Shown: piece by piece, positions 1 to 10,709 of the stretch | How the letters are laid out: every line of letters starts with the position of its first letter | Position numbering within the stretch: position 1 is the first letter of the stretch | Assembly: GCA_003648395.1 (NCBI GenBank) | Contig: QMPB01000022.1 | Location: forward strand, 1 to 17,938 | DNA from: Bacteroidota bacterium | GTDB taxonomy: Bacteria; Bacteroidota; Bacteroidia; Bacteroidales; UBA1556 | Direction: 5' to 3' | DNA length: 17,938 nucleotides | The notes under the pieces: model-generated | The model's input: the letters and a program-made list of their open reading frames with translations, nothing else | Database searches by the model: none | What the model was told of the DNA's origin: nothing | Position numbers and translations under genes: made by a program

Positions 1-75
1 CCTGGTGATAAAGTAAAATTAGAAATTTCTCCCTACGATTTGAGTAAGGGAAGAATTACTTTTAGATATAAGTAG
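1..75 (+). CDS. infA: Translation initiation factor IF-1, C-terminal part (cut by window start)
   Basis: Only the last 24 codons and a TAG stop are present; the frame is open from base 1. The visible end, with the motif [11 protein letters not shown] followed by FRYK, is the classic C-terminus of IF-1, the small OB-fold protein that binds the 30S A site during initiation. It lies 22 bases before rpmJ, the usual infA-rpmJ-rpsM order of the bacterial ribosomal cluster, which supports the call. The start codon is outside the window. Confidence 0.93.
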   Translation, partial: PGDKVKLEISPYDLSKGRITFRYK

Positions 76-97
76 AAAATCGTTAAAATACATAATC

Positions 98-214
98 ATG
101 AAAACTAGAGCATCAGTTAAGAAGAGAAGTGAAGATGATATAATTGTACGTCGAAAAGGACGCGTTTTTATCATTAACAAGAAAAACCCTAAGCTAAAGC
201 AGCGTCAGGGATAA
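98..214 (+). CDS. rpmJ: Ribosomal protein L36 (bL36), zinc-free form
   Basis: A 38-residue protein starting [10 protein letters not shown] and ending KLKQRQG, the normal length and ends of bL36, a tiny basic protein of the large ribosomal subunit. In the zinc-binding form three Cys and one His (positions 11, 14, 27 and 33 in the E. coli protein) hold a zinc ion. Here those positions are Ser11, Asp14, Asn27 and Leu33, and the protein has no cysteine at all, so this is the C-minus type. It sits between infA and rpsM in the standard order, with an A/T-only leader and no Shine-Dalgarno motif. Confidence 0.95.
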   Translation: MKTRASVKKRSEDDIIVRRKGRVFIINKKNPKLKQRQG

Positions 215-260
215 TTTTAATTATTATTATCAATTATTGTAACCATTTAATTTAAAGTCT

Positions 261-638
261 ATGGCTAGAATCGCGGGAGTAGACATCCCAAGTAACAAAA
301 GAGGCGAAATTGCCCTGACTTATATCTTCGGTATAGGTCGCAGTACTGCCAAATCAATTTTGGAGACTGTTGGTGTAGATTACAACAACAAAGTAAGCGA
401 CTGGAATGATGAAGATACCAAGAAAGTACGTGAGTTTATCAGTGAGAACCTTACCGTTGAAGGTGAGCTTCGTTCAGAAGTTCAAATGAGCATCAAGAGA
501 TTGATGGACATTGGTTCGTATCGTGGTATTCGTCACCGTATTGGATTACCTCTACGTGGTCAAAAAACAAAGAATAACGCCCGAACTCGTAAAGGTAAAA
601 AGAAAACCGTTGCAGGAAAGAAAAAAGCGGTTAGATAA
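261..638 (+). CDS. rpsM: Ribosomal protein S13 (uS13)
   Basis: 125 residues beginning [10 protein letters not shown], the invariant start of S13, a head protein of the small subunit that contacts P-site tRNA and L5. The central helix-turn-helix segment ([13 protein letters not shown], about residues 23-35), the GSYRGIRHR motif (about 86-94) and the [14 protein letters not shown] segment before a lysine-rich tail (about 97-125) are all present, and the length is normal. First of the rpsM-rpsK-rpsD-rpoA-rplQ group; no promoter is visible between rpmJ and this gene, so it is probably read through from upstream. Confidence 0.98.
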   Translation: MARIAGVDIPSNKRGEIALTYIFGIGRSTAKSILETVGVDYNNKVSDWNDEDTKKVREFISENLTVEGELRSEVQMSIKRLMDIGSYRGIRHRIGLPLRGQKTKNNARTRKGKKKTVAGKKKAVR

Positions 639-685
639 GTAAGGGAGTAAAAGTTTTATGAAACTTAAAAAGAATTATTAGTATT

Positions 686-1084
686 ATGGCAAAAATCACA
701 AAGAAAGGAAAGTCGGCCAAAAAACGAGTAGTAAAAGTGGAGCCAGTAGGCCATGCTCATATTAGCGCGACATTCAACAACATTATCATTTCTTTGACCA
801 ATACTGCAGGACAAGTTATTTCTTGGTCTTCTGCAGGTAAAATGGGTTTCAGAGGTTCGAAAAAGAATACTCCTTATGCTGGTCAATTGGCTGCTGAGGA
901 TTGTGCTAAAGTAGCTTACGATCTTGGATTACGTAAGGTGAAAGTTTATGTTAAGGGACCTGGTTCAGGTCGTGAATCAGCTATCAGAGCAATACACAAC
1001 AAAGGTATTGTGGTTTCTGAGATTATTGACACGACTCCATTACCACACAATGGTTGCCGTCCACCAAAACGTAGAAGAGTTTAA
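686..1084 (+). CDS. rpsK: Ribosomal protein S11 (uS11)
   Basis: 132 residues; a small-subunit platform protein close to the Shine-Dalgarno:anti-Shine-Dalgarno region of the ribosome. Family marks are [15 protein letters not shown] (about residues 24-38), [15 protein letters not shown] (about 46-60), [16 protein letters not shown] (about 87-102) and the C-terminal [13 protein letters not shown]. The roughly 20-residue Lys-rich N-terminal extension before GHAHI is common for this protein. It lies 47 bases after rpsM; the leader is A/T-rich without a Shine-Dalgarno sequence. Confidence 0.98.
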   Translation: MAKITKKGKSAKKRVVKVEPVGHAHISATFNNIIISLTNTAGQVISWSSAGKMGFRGSKKNTPYAGQLAAEDCAKVAYDLGLRKVKVYVKGPGSGRESAIRAIHNKGIVVSEIIDTTPLPHNGCRPPKRRRV

Positions 1085-1117
1085 GTTTATTTTTAGAAAT
1101 TAGTAAATAATTAAGAT

Positions 1118-1723
1118 ATGGCTAGATATATTGGTCCAAAAACAAAAATAGCTCGTAAATTTAACGATGCTATATACGGCCCTGATAAGAATTACGACAA
1201 GAAGAAGTACCCTCCAGGACAACATGGAAACTCTCGTAGACGTAAGAAACTTTCAGAATATGGTGTTCAGCTTCAAGCTAAACAAAAAGCTAAATATACT
1301 TATGGTATATTAGAACGTCAGTTCCGTAATCTATTTGAAAAAGCAAATAGAAAAAGTGGAATAACAGGTGAAAACCTATTACAACTTTGTGAAGCTCGTC
1401 TTGACAACTCAGTTTTCCGTCTAGGAATTGCTCCTACTCGTGCTGCTGCTCGTCAACTTGTATCACACAGACATATCACTGTTAATGGTGAGGTTGTAAA
1501 TATTCCAAGTTATTCTCTTCGTGCCGGTGATGTAATCGGAATTCGTGAGAAATCTAAATCACTTGAATCTATTTCTGATTCTTTAGCATCTAAAGTTACT
1601 ACATCCGTATGGATGGAATGGGATGCTGATAAATTAGAAGGTAAATTCAATCACTATCCCGAAAGAGCTGATATTCCAGAGAATATCAATGAGCAACTTA
1701 TCGTGGAATTGTACTCTAAATAA
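1118..1723 (+). CDS. rpsD: Ribosomal protein S4 (uS4), zinc-free form
   Basis: 201 residues starting [10 protein letters not shown] and ending [12 protein letters not shown], both typical of S4, a primary 16S rRNA-binding protein of the small subunit. The S4 RNA-binding domain covers about residues 92-155 ([24 protein letters not shown]). The N-terminal region, which carries a Cys zinc knuckle in some bacteria, has no cysteine here: it runs [13 protein letters not shown], so this is the C-minus form. In E. coli S4 represses its own operon translationally; whether that happens here cannot be told from sequence. Located 33 bases after rpsK and 28 before rpoA. Confidence 0.98.
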   Translation: MARYIGPKTKIARKFNDAIYGPDKNYDKKKYPPGQHGNSRRRKKLSEYGVQLQAKQKAKYTYGILERQFRNLFEKANRKSGITGENLLQLCEARLDNSVFRLGIAPTRAAARQLVSHRHITVNGEVVNIPSYSLRAGDVIGIREKSKSLESISDSLASKVTTSVWMEWDADKLEGKFNHYPERADIPENINEQLIVELYSK

Positions 1724-1751
1724 TATTGTCGAATTATTAAAATCATTATAG

Positions 1752-2744
1752 ATGTCTATTTTAGCATTTCAAAAACCAGATAGGGTTATCATGATCGAGT
1801 CAGACGAACACAAAGGTATCTTTGAGTTCCGTCCACTAGAGCCTGGATACGGTATTACTATTGGTAACGCTTTACGTCGAATCTTATTAGGTTCCTTAGA
1901 AGGTTACGCAATCACTAGTGTTCGTATTGAAGGTGTAGATCAAGAATTTTCTTCTATCGATGGTGTCATCGAGGATGTAACCGATATAGTTTTAAATTTA
2001 AAGAAAATTAGATTCAAACGTCAAATCGATTCATACGAGAATGAAAAAGTTTTGATTTCTATCGGTAATCAAGAAGCTTTTACTGCTGGTGATATCAATA
2101 AGTTCTTATCAGGATTTCAAGTTCTTAACCCAGAATTGGAAATATGCCACATGAATAAAGATGTGAAGCTTAATGTTGAGCTTAATATCGAAAAAGGTCG
2201 TGGTTATGTTCCTTCTGAGGAAAATAAAGTAATTAGTGCTCCTCTTGGAACAATATTTATTGATTCAATTTATACTCCTATTATTAATGTGAGGTATAAA
2301 ATTGAAAACTTTCGTGTAGAACAGAAAACTGACTACGAAAAACTTATTATCGAAATAGATACTGATGGTTCTGTAGAGCCTATTGAAGCTCTGAAAGAGT
2401 CTGCAAAGATTCTAATTCAGCACTTCATGTTGTTCTCTGACGATAAAATGACTTTCGATACTGAAGAAATTACAGCTACCGAAGAGTTCGACGAAAATAC
2501 ATTACACATACGCCAATTACTTAAAACTCGTTTGATTGATCTTGATCTTTCTGTTCGTGCTTTGAATTGTTTAAAAGCAGCTGAAGTTGATACTTTAGGT
2601 GAATTGGTTGCTTTCAATAAAAACGATTTATTGAAGTTCCGTAACTTTGGTAAGAAATCTCTTACTGAATTAGAGGAATTGGTTAAAACGAAAAATTTGA
2701 ATTTTGGTATGAACGTTACCAAATATAAATTGGATAAGGAATAA
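1752..2744 (+). CDS. rpoA: DNA-directed RNA polymerase subunit alpha
   Basis: 330 residues, the normal length. The N-terminal dimerisation and assembly domain spans about residues 1-235, with [15 protein letters not shown] (about 32-46) as its hallmark; an acidic linker follows; the C-terminal domain that binds UP-element DNA and activators spans about 250-325. Arg269, in the segment [13 protein letters not shown], corresponds to the DNA-contacting Arg265 of E. coli alpha, and [16 protein letters not shown] closes the domain. Sits between rpsD and rplQ as in most bacteria; the gap to rplQ is only 5 bases, so the two are almost certainly co-transcribed and probably translationally linked. Confidence 0.98.
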   Translation: MSILAFQKPDRVIMIESDEHKGIFEFRPLEPGYGITIGNALRRILLGSLEGYAITSVRIEGVDQEFSSIDGVIEDVTDIVLNLKKIRFKRQIDSYENEKVLISIGNQEAFTAGDINKFLSGFQVLNPELEICHMNKDVKLNVELNIEKGRGYVPSEENKVISAPLGTIFIDSIYTPIINVRYKIENFRVEQKTDYEKLIIEIDTDGSVEPIEALKESAKILIQHFMLFSDDKMTFDTEEITATEEFDENTLHIRQLLKTRLIDLDLSVRALNCLKAAEVDTLGELVAFNKNDLLKFRNFGKKSLTELEELVKTKNLNFGMNVTKYKLDKE

Positions 2745-2749
2745 TAGCA

Positions 2750-4703
<1,954 letters not shown>

Positions 4704-4705
4704 TT

Positions 4706-6121
4706 ATGAGAATATTTAATAAGCTAACTACAATAGGGATACTTATCCTTATTGTAGTTTTTTTTTCATGTAATACTGAAAAGAAGAGCGAGTATACAGT
4801 AATAAAAGGAATTGTTGATGGCGCTGCTGGTAAGACTGCACTAATAGTTAATGAAAATCCTTTTAATCCAACAATTGATACAGTAAAATTTGATGAAAAT
4901 GGAACATTTGTATTAAACTTGGATATTAAAAGCCCAAAGTATTATACAATTGAACTGGGTAGAACACATATGGTGCTTTTTATTAGACCAAGTGATTCTT
5001 TAATATTTAATGCTAAGTCAGGTAGTATTTTTAATACTGTTGTTTATAGTGGTTCTGCCTCTGTTTATAATGACTATATCATTAAGATGACAAAAACTAG
5101 CGGTAATTACAAATCTAAGCTTTTTGATATATTCTCAAAAGATGAAGTTACAGTTACTAAAAGTATAGATTCTTTGCGTGCTGTTCATGCTGATGAAATT
5201 GCTTTAATGCAAAAGAATTCTTCTGATTTGGACCCGTTTTTTTTAAAAATGGAAAAAGCTAGAATTATTTATGAATGGGCTTTATATCATAGAATATATC
5301 CAGATTATTATGAGTATTTGAATAAAGGAGAGGCTGCTGTTATTTCTCCAGAATTTGATACTTACTTAGCTGAAACATCTCTTAATGATGAAAATTTGAT
5401 TGACTTACCTATTTATATTAAGTTTCTTGAAGCATATCTGAGAACAGACTTTAGTGAATATGCAAAGCCGGAAATTAAAGAAGAATTCAAATCTCATATT
5501 ACATTTGAATTGAGTGTAATTGATAAGAATATTGAGAATGAGAAATTGAAATCAATATTGGTTTATAATACAGTAAACCAGCAAGTAAAATATGATGGCA
5601 TCAAGGATTATGATCTTTATTGGGATTCTTTTGTTAAGCTTTGCAATAATGATACTTTTATTAATAAAATAAAAGAAAAACTAAAAGACTGGGAATACTT
5701 GAAAAAAGGAATGCCTGCTAAAGATTTCTCTTTTGAAAGTATTGATGGAGAGAAAGTAAGTCTTAGCTCTTTTAAAGGTAAATGGGTGTATATTGATATC
5801 TGGGCTACTTGGTGTAATCCTTGTGTTGGTGAAATTCCAAAACTTAAAGAATTAGAAGCTAAATTCCATGGTAGGGATATAGTTTTTATGAGTATTTCTG
5901 TGGATAGAACTCAAGAACCATGGAAAAAAATGGTTGTCGAGAATGAAATGATGGGTGTTCAATTATGGGCAGGACAAGATCAAATTATCAAAGACTTTTA
6001 TAGAGTTAATGGTATTCCTCGTTTTATGATAATTGACCCAGAAACTAATATTTATGAAGTAAGTGCTGACAGACCTACTATGGGTGTTGAAACTGTTTTA
6101 GAGAAACTTTTGGCACAATAG
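4706..6121 (+). CDS. Lipoprotein with C-terminal TlpA-type thioredoxin domain (DUF4369-like N-terminus)
   Basis: 471 residues. A hydrophobic signal segment (about 8-20) ends in the lipobox VVFFSC, so Cys22 is the likely lipidated residue. The beta-rich stretch from about 30 to 125 resembles the DUF4369 domain that often precedes thioredoxin modules in Bacteroidota; the middle (about 130-330) is mostly helical and not recognised. From about 335 comes a TlpA/ResA-like thioredoxin fold: active site WCNPC with Cys370 and Cys373 after WAT, and the cis-proline Pro438 in GIPRFMI. Such proteins act outside the cytoplasmic membrane as thiol-disulfide reductases; the substrate is unknown. It follows eno by 2 bases, and a terminator lies 46 bases after its stop. 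Confidence 0.88.
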   Translation: MRIFNKLTTIGILILIVVFFSCNTEKKSEYTVIKGIVDGAAGKTALIVNENPFNPTIDTVKFDENGTFVLNLDIKSPKYYTIELGRTHMVLFIRPSDSLIFNAKSGSIFNTVVYSGSASVYNDYIIKMTKTSGNYKSKLFDIFSKDEVTVTKSIDSLRAVHADEIALMQKNSSDLDPFFLKMEKARIIYEWALYHRIYPDYYEYLNKGEAAVISPEFDTYLAETSLNDENLIDLPIYIKFLEAYLRTDFSEYAKPEIKEEFKSHITFELSVIDKNIENEKLKSILVYNTVNQQVKYDGIKDYDLYWDSFVKLCNNDTFINKIKEKLKDWEYLKKGMPAKDFSFESIDGEKVSLSSFKGKWVYIDIWATWCNPCVGEIPKLKELEAKFHGRDIVFMSISVDRTQEPWKKMVVENEMMGVQLWAGQDQIIKDFYRVNGIPRFMIIDPETNIYEVSADRPTMGVETVLEKLLAQ

Positions 6122-6166
6122 AATTGTAGATTTTGGAGTATAGTAATATACTTTCAATTTAAGATT

Positions 6167-6206
6167 GCCTTATATTATTATTTTATAATGATATAAGGCT
6201 TTTTTT
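6167..6206 (+). terminator. Rho-independent terminator after the eno-lipoprotein operon
   Basis: Arms 6167-6180 and 6186-6199 form a 14-bp stem with one G-T wobble (6176/6190) and a 5-base loop, followed by seven T residues (6200-6206). It separates the lipoprotein gene from the DUF2851 gene. Confidence 0.9.
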
Positions 6207-6207
6207 A

Positions 6208-6215
6208 TACCTTAG
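6208..6215 (+). promoter_or_regulatory. Possible -7 promoter box for the DUF2851 gene
   Basis: TACCTTAG matches the Bacteroidota -7 consensus TAnnTTTG at all but one fixed position, directly after the terminator T tract. The ATG at 6223 is only 7 bases downstream, so a transcript started here would have almost no leader. No TTG is seen at the expected -33 distance. Weak call. Confidence 0.28.
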
Positions 6216-6222
6216 CATTTCT

Positions 6223-7491
6223 ATGACGGAGGATTTCTTATATTATATATGGCAATACAAAAACTATAAACATGCTCTACAAACTGTAGACGGCAAGGAT
6301 ATAGTTGTGCTTAGTGCTGGAATTAGAAATTTTGATTCTGGGCCAGATTTCTCAGATGCAAAAGTAAAAATTGGGAATACAATGTGGCATGGAAATGTTG
6401 AGATGCATATTAAATCATCCGATTGGATTAAGCATGGCCATGATACTGATGAGGCTTATGATTCAGTAATACTTCATTTTGTTTACGAGAATGATATAGA
6501 TATTACCACTGTTGGTGGCAACAATCTTGAAGCTGTTGAAATTAAAGGTAATCTAAAGGAAGGGCAATATGCTAGATATAAGGATTTACTTGGAGGGCGC
6601 TTTTGGGTTTCTTGTGCTAATCAGATTAAGGAGGTCAATGATTTGATTCTTTATTCTTGGTTAGATAGATTACTTATAGAGCGCTTAGAGAGAAAAACCG
6701 AGGATATTGAGAATAGTCTTAAAGAGAATAATAATAATTGGGAGCAGACATTTTATGTTCACCTTGCCCGTAATTTTGGGTTTAATACTAATTCTGATGC
6801 TTTCGAACAATTAGCAAGGAAGACCCCAATTGAAATACTAGCTAGATATAAGGATGATATTTTTCAGTTGGAAGCTTTATTATTTGGTCAATCATCACTT
6901 TTAAATCCTAGTTTAAATGATGAATATTCAAAAGAATTAATCAATGAATATAGGTTTTTAAAGAGAAAGCATAACTTGGAAGGTGTTTATTCATACCAAT
7001 GGAAATTTTTAAGAATGCGGCCTGTTAATTTTCCAAGTATTAGGATTGCCCAATTTGCCAGTTTAGTTAATAAATCAAGTCATCTGTTTTCTTTAATTAT
7101 TGAGCTTAAAAAGCTTGATGAATTAAGAGAATTATTTAACCTTTCACCTTCTATTTATTGGAATAACCACTATGTTTTTGGGAAGAAGACAAAAGATATT
7201 AAGAAAACATTTGGTGATTCAAGTTTCGATTTACTACTTATCAATACAATAGTTCCGTTTTTATTTGTTTATGCAAATCATGGTGGTGATGAAAAGTTAA
7301 AACAAAGAGCATTAATGTTTCTTCAACACACAAAAGCTGAGAATAATTCAATTATTAGAAAATATGCCCAAGAAGGGCTTGTCGCTCATAATGCAGCTCA
7401 GAGTCAAGCATTATTAGAACTAAAAAATAATTATTGTACGTATCAGAAGTGTTTGCAGTGTGCTATAGGTTTGCAGTTGATTAAGGGATAG
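6223..7491 (+). CDS. DUF2851 family protein of unknown function
   Basis: 422 residues, with no signal peptide or membrane segment, so probably cytoplasmic. I recognise the family from the N-terminal region: the start MTEDFLYYIWQ, the segment NFDSGPDFSDAKVKIG (about 36-51) and WHGNVEMHIKSSDWIKHGH (about 54-72). The C-terminus carries a compact cysteine set, Cys405-x4-Cys410-x2-Cys413 in the typical CLQCAIG context, which could bind a metal, though that is inference. No biochemical role is known to me. The conserved first residues support this ATG even though it lies very close to the possible promoter box. It is convergent with the thioesterase gene, with only 4 bases between the two stops. 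Confidence 0.87.
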   Translation: MTEDFLYYIWQYKNYKHALQTVDGKDIVVLSAGIRNFDSGPDFSDAKVKIGNTMWHGNVEMHIKSSDWIKHGHDTDEAYDSVILHFVYENDIDITTVGGNNLEAVEIKGNLKEGQYARYKDLLGGRFWVSCANQIKEVNDLILYSWLDRLLIERLERKTEDIENSLKENNNNWEQTFYVHLARNFGFNTNSDAFEQLARKTPIEILARYKDDIFQLEALLFGQSSLLNPSLNDEYSKELINEYRFLKRKHNLEGVYSYQWKFLRMRPVNFPSIRIAQFASLVNKSSHLFSLIIELKKLDELRELFNLSPSIYWNNHYVFGKKTKDIKKTFGDSSFDLLLINTIVPFLFVYANHGGDEKLKQRALMFLQHTKAENNSIIRKYAQEGLVAHNAAQSQALLELKNNYCTYQKCLQCAIGLQLIKG

Positions 7492-7495
7492 TAAA

Positions 7496-7990
7496 TCATT
7501 TTTTCAAATATACAGAAGGCTTATAAAAAGCTTCTTTTCCAGGATATAGCAATCTTTTCTTTGCTATGGGTTCTGGATAAGTAAAATATTTAAGCTCTCC
7601 TTTTGCACAGACATCACCATTGGCATTTATTAATTCAGCCTCAATATATGCTATATTCTTGACCATATTAATTAGCTTTGCTCTTAACTTTATGGTTTGT
7701 CCATCTGTACGTACAGGCTTTAAATATTTGACATTAAGCTCTTGGGTTACTCCTGAAGTCCCAATCTTTATACTTACGCACCAAGCAGCAATCTCATCCA
7801 TTAAAGTAGATTGAATCCCACCATGAAGAACATTTACAAAACCTTGGTATTCACTTTTTGTTTCCCAATCTGCCATTACATATTCATCATCTTCGTAGAA
7901 ATGTAGATTTAGCCCTATAGGATTTGAAGGGCTACAACCAAAACATTGGTAATCAGGATGACCCTCAAAAGGCTTATATATTTTTTTCAT
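7496..7990 (-). CDS. PaaI-like hotdog-fold thioesterase
   Basis: 164 residues. The centre holds the hotdog-fold signature: His56-Gly57-Gly58 followed by the helix LMDEIAAW with Asp65 and Glu66, the acidic position used for catalysis in PaaI/YbgC-type thioesterases. An N-terminal motif CFGCSPSNPIGLNL (Cys16, Cys19) marks the subgroup of this superfamily that begins CFxCGxxNPxGL. The expected reaction is hydrolysis of an acyl-CoA or related thioester; the acyl group cannot be deduced. It starts 2 bases after the channel gene's stop, so the two are co-transcribed, although no functional link is evident. No terminator is seen before the convergent DUF2851 stop. Confidence 0.85.
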   Translation of the reverse strand: MKKIYKPFEGHPDYQCFGCSPSNPIGLNLHFYEDDEYVMADWETKSEYQGFVNVLHGGIQSTLMDEIAAWCVSIKIGTSGVTQELNVKYLKPVRTDGQTIKLRAKLINMVKNIAYIEAELINANGDVCAKGELKYFTYPEPIAKKRLLYPGKEAFYKPSVYLKK

Positions 7991-7992
7991 TA

Positions 7993-9021
7993 TTAGTTCT
8001 TTAAATGTAATATTGATTTCATGCTTCTAATTTGTTCTGGATTGCCTAATACAAATAATTTTGAATTTGGGATAATTTTAGTATCAGGCGTTGGATTAGT
8101 TACAAATTCACCATCAGGGGTTTTAAACCCTACAATATTAGCTCCAGTATTAGCTCTAATTCCTAGCTCAAAAATAGATTGGTTAATTAAATTAGCAGGT
8201 AAATCACTGCATACAATTTCAACAAGATTTGTATCTGCGCTTCCACTTACTGATATTTTATCTAAGAAGTGAACTACATCCACAGAGCTAACCATCGCAG
8301 CCATATGTGAGCCCCCAATATATTCTGGCATAACTACCTCATCAGCGCCTGCTATTATTAGTTTCCTTTCGGCAGAATCATTGGTAGCCCTTGTGATAAT
8401 CTGTATTTTAGGATTTAAATATCTTGCAGTAATTGTAATGAATAGATTATCAGCATCTAGAGGAAGTGTTAATAAAAGTGCTTTAGCTTTTTCAATTCCT
8501 GCTTCTATTAGAAAACTATCTTCAGTGGCATCACCTTCTAAAAAGTTAACCTTAGAATCCAGATTCTCCATTATGATATTATGGTCCTTTTCTAAAATTA
8601 TAAAATCTTTTTTATGAAGTAATAATTCTTCACTGGCACTTTTTCCATTTCTGCCAAAGCCAACTATAATTGTATGATTTTTCATCTTCTTTAAAATGTT
8701 TTTATGTTTGTACCTATATAAGAAATTACCTAGCCCTCCTTCAACAAAATGAGCAGTAATGACGGATATACTATATGTAAAAGCACCCCAACTAGTAATT
8801 ATTAATACAATTGTAAATAGTTTGCCTGGAACGGTGTCAACTTCAGGGGCTCCATAACCAACTGTAGAAATTGTGATAACACTTAGATAAAGAGCATCAA
8901 TAAAATTCATGTCTTCAACAATCATAAATCCAGTAATCCCCATAAGAGTTATTAATGTCATTATGAGAATTGCATATCTCAGTTTGGCATATTTTACTAT
9001 ATTTGAATAGTTATTGTCCAT
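7993..9021 (-). CDS. Two-transmembrane potassium channel with RCK (TrkA-N/TrkA-C) domains
   Basis: 342 residues with an MthK-like plan. TM1 is about residues 15-34, the pore helix and selectivity filter TVGYG are at 53-57 (STVGYG), TM2 is about 68-92. A cytoplasmic Rossmann RCK_N domain follows (about 115-235) with the nucleotide-binding loop GFGRNG at 121-126 and a downstream acidic residue in ILEKD; an RCK_C/TrkA-C domain fills about 255-340 (GIRANTGANIVGF). TVGYG is the potassium filter, so a tetrameric K+ channel gated by a ligand at the RCK ring is the natural reading; which ligand cannot be told. First gene of a two-gene operon with the thioesterase, divergent from nfeD-floA. Confidence 0.92.
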   Translation of the reverse strand: MDNNYSNIVKYAKLRYAILIMTLITLMGITGFMIVEDMNFIDALYLSVITISTVGYGAPEVDTVPGKLFTIVLIITSWGAFTYSISVITAHFVEGGLGNFLYRYKHKNILKKMKNHTIIVGFGRNGKSASEELLLHKKDFIILEKDHNIIMENLDSKVNFLEGDATEDSFLIEAGIEKAKALLLTLPLDADNLFITITARYLNPKIQIITRATNDSAERKLIIAGADEVVMPEYIGGSHMAAMVSSVDVVHFLDKISVSGSADTNLVEIVCSDLPANLINQSIFELGIRANTGANIVGFKTPDGEFVTNPTPDTKIIPNSKLFVLGNPEQIRSMKSILHLKN

Positions 9022-9047
9022 TTGGAATATTAATGTTATATATATGG

Positions 9048-9055
9048 TAAATATA
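9048..9055 (-). promoter_or_regulatory. Possible -7 box for the channel-thioesterase operon
   Basis: On the minus strand this reads TATATTTA, one mismatch from TAnnTTTG, and lies 26 bases upstream of the channel ATG. No matching -33 TTG at the usual distance. The surrounding DNA is nearly all A/T, so chance matches are likely. Confidence 0.28.
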
Positions 9056-9090
9056 CAAAAAAATTGAACCTATATTAATGATAATTTATT

Positions 9091-9098
9091 TATCTTAG
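9091..9098 (+). promoter_or_regulatory. Possible -7 box for nfeD-floA
   Basis: TATCTTAG matches TAnnTTTG except for one base and lies 46 bases before the nfeD ATG. A TTG stands at 9064-9066, but the 24-base gap is longer than the usual 19-21. The 123-base region 9022-9144 must hold promoters for both divergent operons. Confidence 0.33.
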
Positions 9099-9144
9099 CC
9101 CATATTATTCACGAGTATTAATTTACATAAATAAAACAAAAGAT

Positions 9145-9612
9145 ATGTTTTGGCTACTAGTTGCAGGAATTGTATTAATAGGTTTAGTTTTTATACTTGC
9201 TGAAATACTTTTTGTGCCTGGAGGAATTCTTGGAATAGTAGGAGGCTTGCTTCTTTTGTATGCTATTTATATGCCCTATGGTGCAGGTTATGAAATGGAA
9301 GCTCATATTAATGTTGTTGTTATTCTTTTGGCATTGTCTGTTTCGCTTTATATAATGATAAGGTCAAATACTTGGAATAGAATAAAACTATCTAAAAGTT
9401 CTGATTCGCGAATAAAAAAGAATGCAGCTGATTCTATTAAAATAGGTGATGCTGGTGTTTGTGTTTCGAGACTATCTCCAATGGGGAAGGTTAGGTTTGG
9501 AGAATTGCACGCAGAAGTGAAGTCATACTCTGAATTTGTAGATCAAGGAACAGAGGTAGAAGTTGTTGAAATAAAGAAAGATAAAATAATTGTTAAACCC
9601 TTAATAAAATAA
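9145..9612 (+). CDS. NfeD-like membrane protein
   Basis: 155 residues. Three hydrophobic segments (about 2-22, 26-46 and 55-73) with the family motif [16 protein letters not shown] (about 19-34) precede a soluble C-terminal beta domain of OB-fold type (about 98-155: [21 protein letters not shown] and a [16 protein letters not shown] end). This is the short NfeD form without the ClpP-like protease domain. NfeD proteins are nearly always encoded next to an SPFH/flotillin gene and are thought to help organise membrane microdomains. Here the floA start follows one base after the stop, so the two are tightly coupled. Confidence 0.87.
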   Translation: MFWLLVAGIVLIGLVFILAEILFVPGGILGIVGGLLLLYAIYMPYGAGYEMEAHINVVVILLALSVSLYIMIRSNTWNRIKLSKSSDSRIKKNAADSIKIGDAGVCVSRLSPMGKVRFGELHAEVKSYSEFVDQGTEVEVVEIKKDKIIVKPLIK

Positions 9613-9613
9613 T

Positions 9614-10630
9614 ATGAATGGATTATTGAATTTATTGGCAATTCCTGCAAGTACAGGAGGCTTAGTAGTATTTGTTATTGTAGCAATAGTACTATTATTG
9701 ATGTTATTCTATCTAATACCAGTTGGATTATGGTTTCAAGCATTAGTTTCTGATGTTAGAATCTCTTTAGTACAATTAATATTTATGCGCTTTAGAAAAG
9801 TTCCGCCATCAGCTATTGTAAATGCGTTGATTACATCTAAAAAGGCAGGAATAGAATTAAATCGTGATAAATTAGAAGCTCACTTTTTGGCAGGTGGAAA
9901 TGTGCAGTCTGTTGTAAATTCACTTATCTCTGCTGATAAAGCAAATATTGATTTATCTTTCAATACTGCTACTGCAATTGATTTGGCAGGTAGAAATGTT
10001 TTGGAAGCGGTGCAAATGTCGGTAAATCCAAAAGTAATAAATACTCCTCCAGTTACTGCGGTAGCAATGGATGGTATTCAGCTTATTGCAAAAGCAAGAG
10101 TTACTGTTCGTGCTAATATTCAACAATTGGTTGGTGGAGCAGGAGAAGATACTGTTTTGGCAAGAATTGGAGAAGGGGTAGTAAGCTCTATTGGTTCTGC
10201 TAAGAATCACAAGCAAGTATTGGAGAATCCAGATGTTATTTCTCGTTTGGTTTTGGAAAAAGGATTAGATTCAGGGACTGCATTTGAAATACTTTCCATT
10301 GATATTGCGGATATAGATATTGGAAAAAATATTGGAGCAGTATTACAGATGGATCAAGCAGAAGCAGATAAGAATATTGCACAAGCTAGAGCGGAAGAGA
10401 GAAGAGCTATGGCCGTTGCCCTTGAGCAAGAGATGATCGCTAAAGCTCAAGAAGCTCGTGCTAAAGTAATTGAGGCTGAAGCTGAAATTCCTAAAGCGAT
10501 GGCCGATGCTTTCCGTAATGGAAATATGGGTATTATGGATTATTATAAGTTTAAGAATATAAAAGCCGATACGCAAATGAGAGAATCTATTTCTAAAAAA
10601 GGCGGTGGTAGCACCGAGATTAAGAAATAG
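9614..10630 (+). CDS. floA: Flotillin-like protein FloA (SPFH domain)
   Basis: 338 residues, close to B. subtilis FloA (about 330). A hydrophobic N-terminal segment (about 14-40) anchors it in the membrane; the SPFH/band-7 region covers about 45-240 with the family stretches [30 protein letters not shown] and [18 protein letters not shown]; then comes an Ala/Glu/Lys-rich coiled coil (about 250-305: [20 protein letters not shown]) and a short polar tail. FloA oligomerises into membrane assemblies that influence membrane fluidity and protein partnering. It forms a two-gene operon with nfeD and is followed by a strong bidirectional terminator. Confidence 0.92.
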   Translation: MNGLLNLLAIPASTGGLVVFVIVAIVLLLMLFYLIPVGLWFQALVSDVRISLVQLIFMRFRKVPPSAIVNALITSKKAGIELNRDKLEAHFLAGGNVQSVVNSLISADKANIDLSFNTATAIDLAGRNVLEAVQMSVNPKVINTPPVTAVAMDGIQLIAKARVTVRANIQQLVGGAGEDTVLARIGEGVVSSIGSAKNHKQVLENPDVISRLVLEKGLDSGTAFEILSIDIADIDIGKNIGAVLQMDQAEADKNIAQARAEERRAMAVALEQEMIAKAQEARAKVIEAEAEIPKAMADAFRNGNMGIMDYYKFKNIKADTQMRESISKKGGGSTEIKK

Positions 10631-10641
10631 AAATTAGAATT

Positions 10642-10691
10642 AATGCATAAAAAAAAGGAAATCATTTTTGATTTCCTTTTTTTTATGCATT
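10642..10691. terminator. Bidirectional terminator between floA and the Crp/Fnr gene
   Basis: A perfect 23-bp inverted repeat (arms 10642-10664 and 10669-10691) with a TTTT loop. Each arm contains GGAAATCA next to eight A residues, so the transcript of either strand gives a stable hairpin whose descending arm is a U tract. It lies 11 bases after the floA stop and 18 bases beyond the end of the convergent regulator gene, so it can serve both. Confidence 0.92.
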
Positions 10692-10709
10692 TAATATTCT
10701 ACTTTAATT

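Noticed and set aside
665..886. Minus-strand frame opposite rpsK
   Set aside because: Shadow of a conserved ribosomal gene; the translation has no recognisable domain.
7510..7545. Hairpin near the 3' end of the thioesterase as a terminator
   Set aside because: Imperfect, lies within the coding region, and has no T run in the right position.
9953..10576. Minus-strand frames opposite floA
   Set aside because: Cys- and Ser-rich low-complexity translations, antisense to a well-conserved gene.
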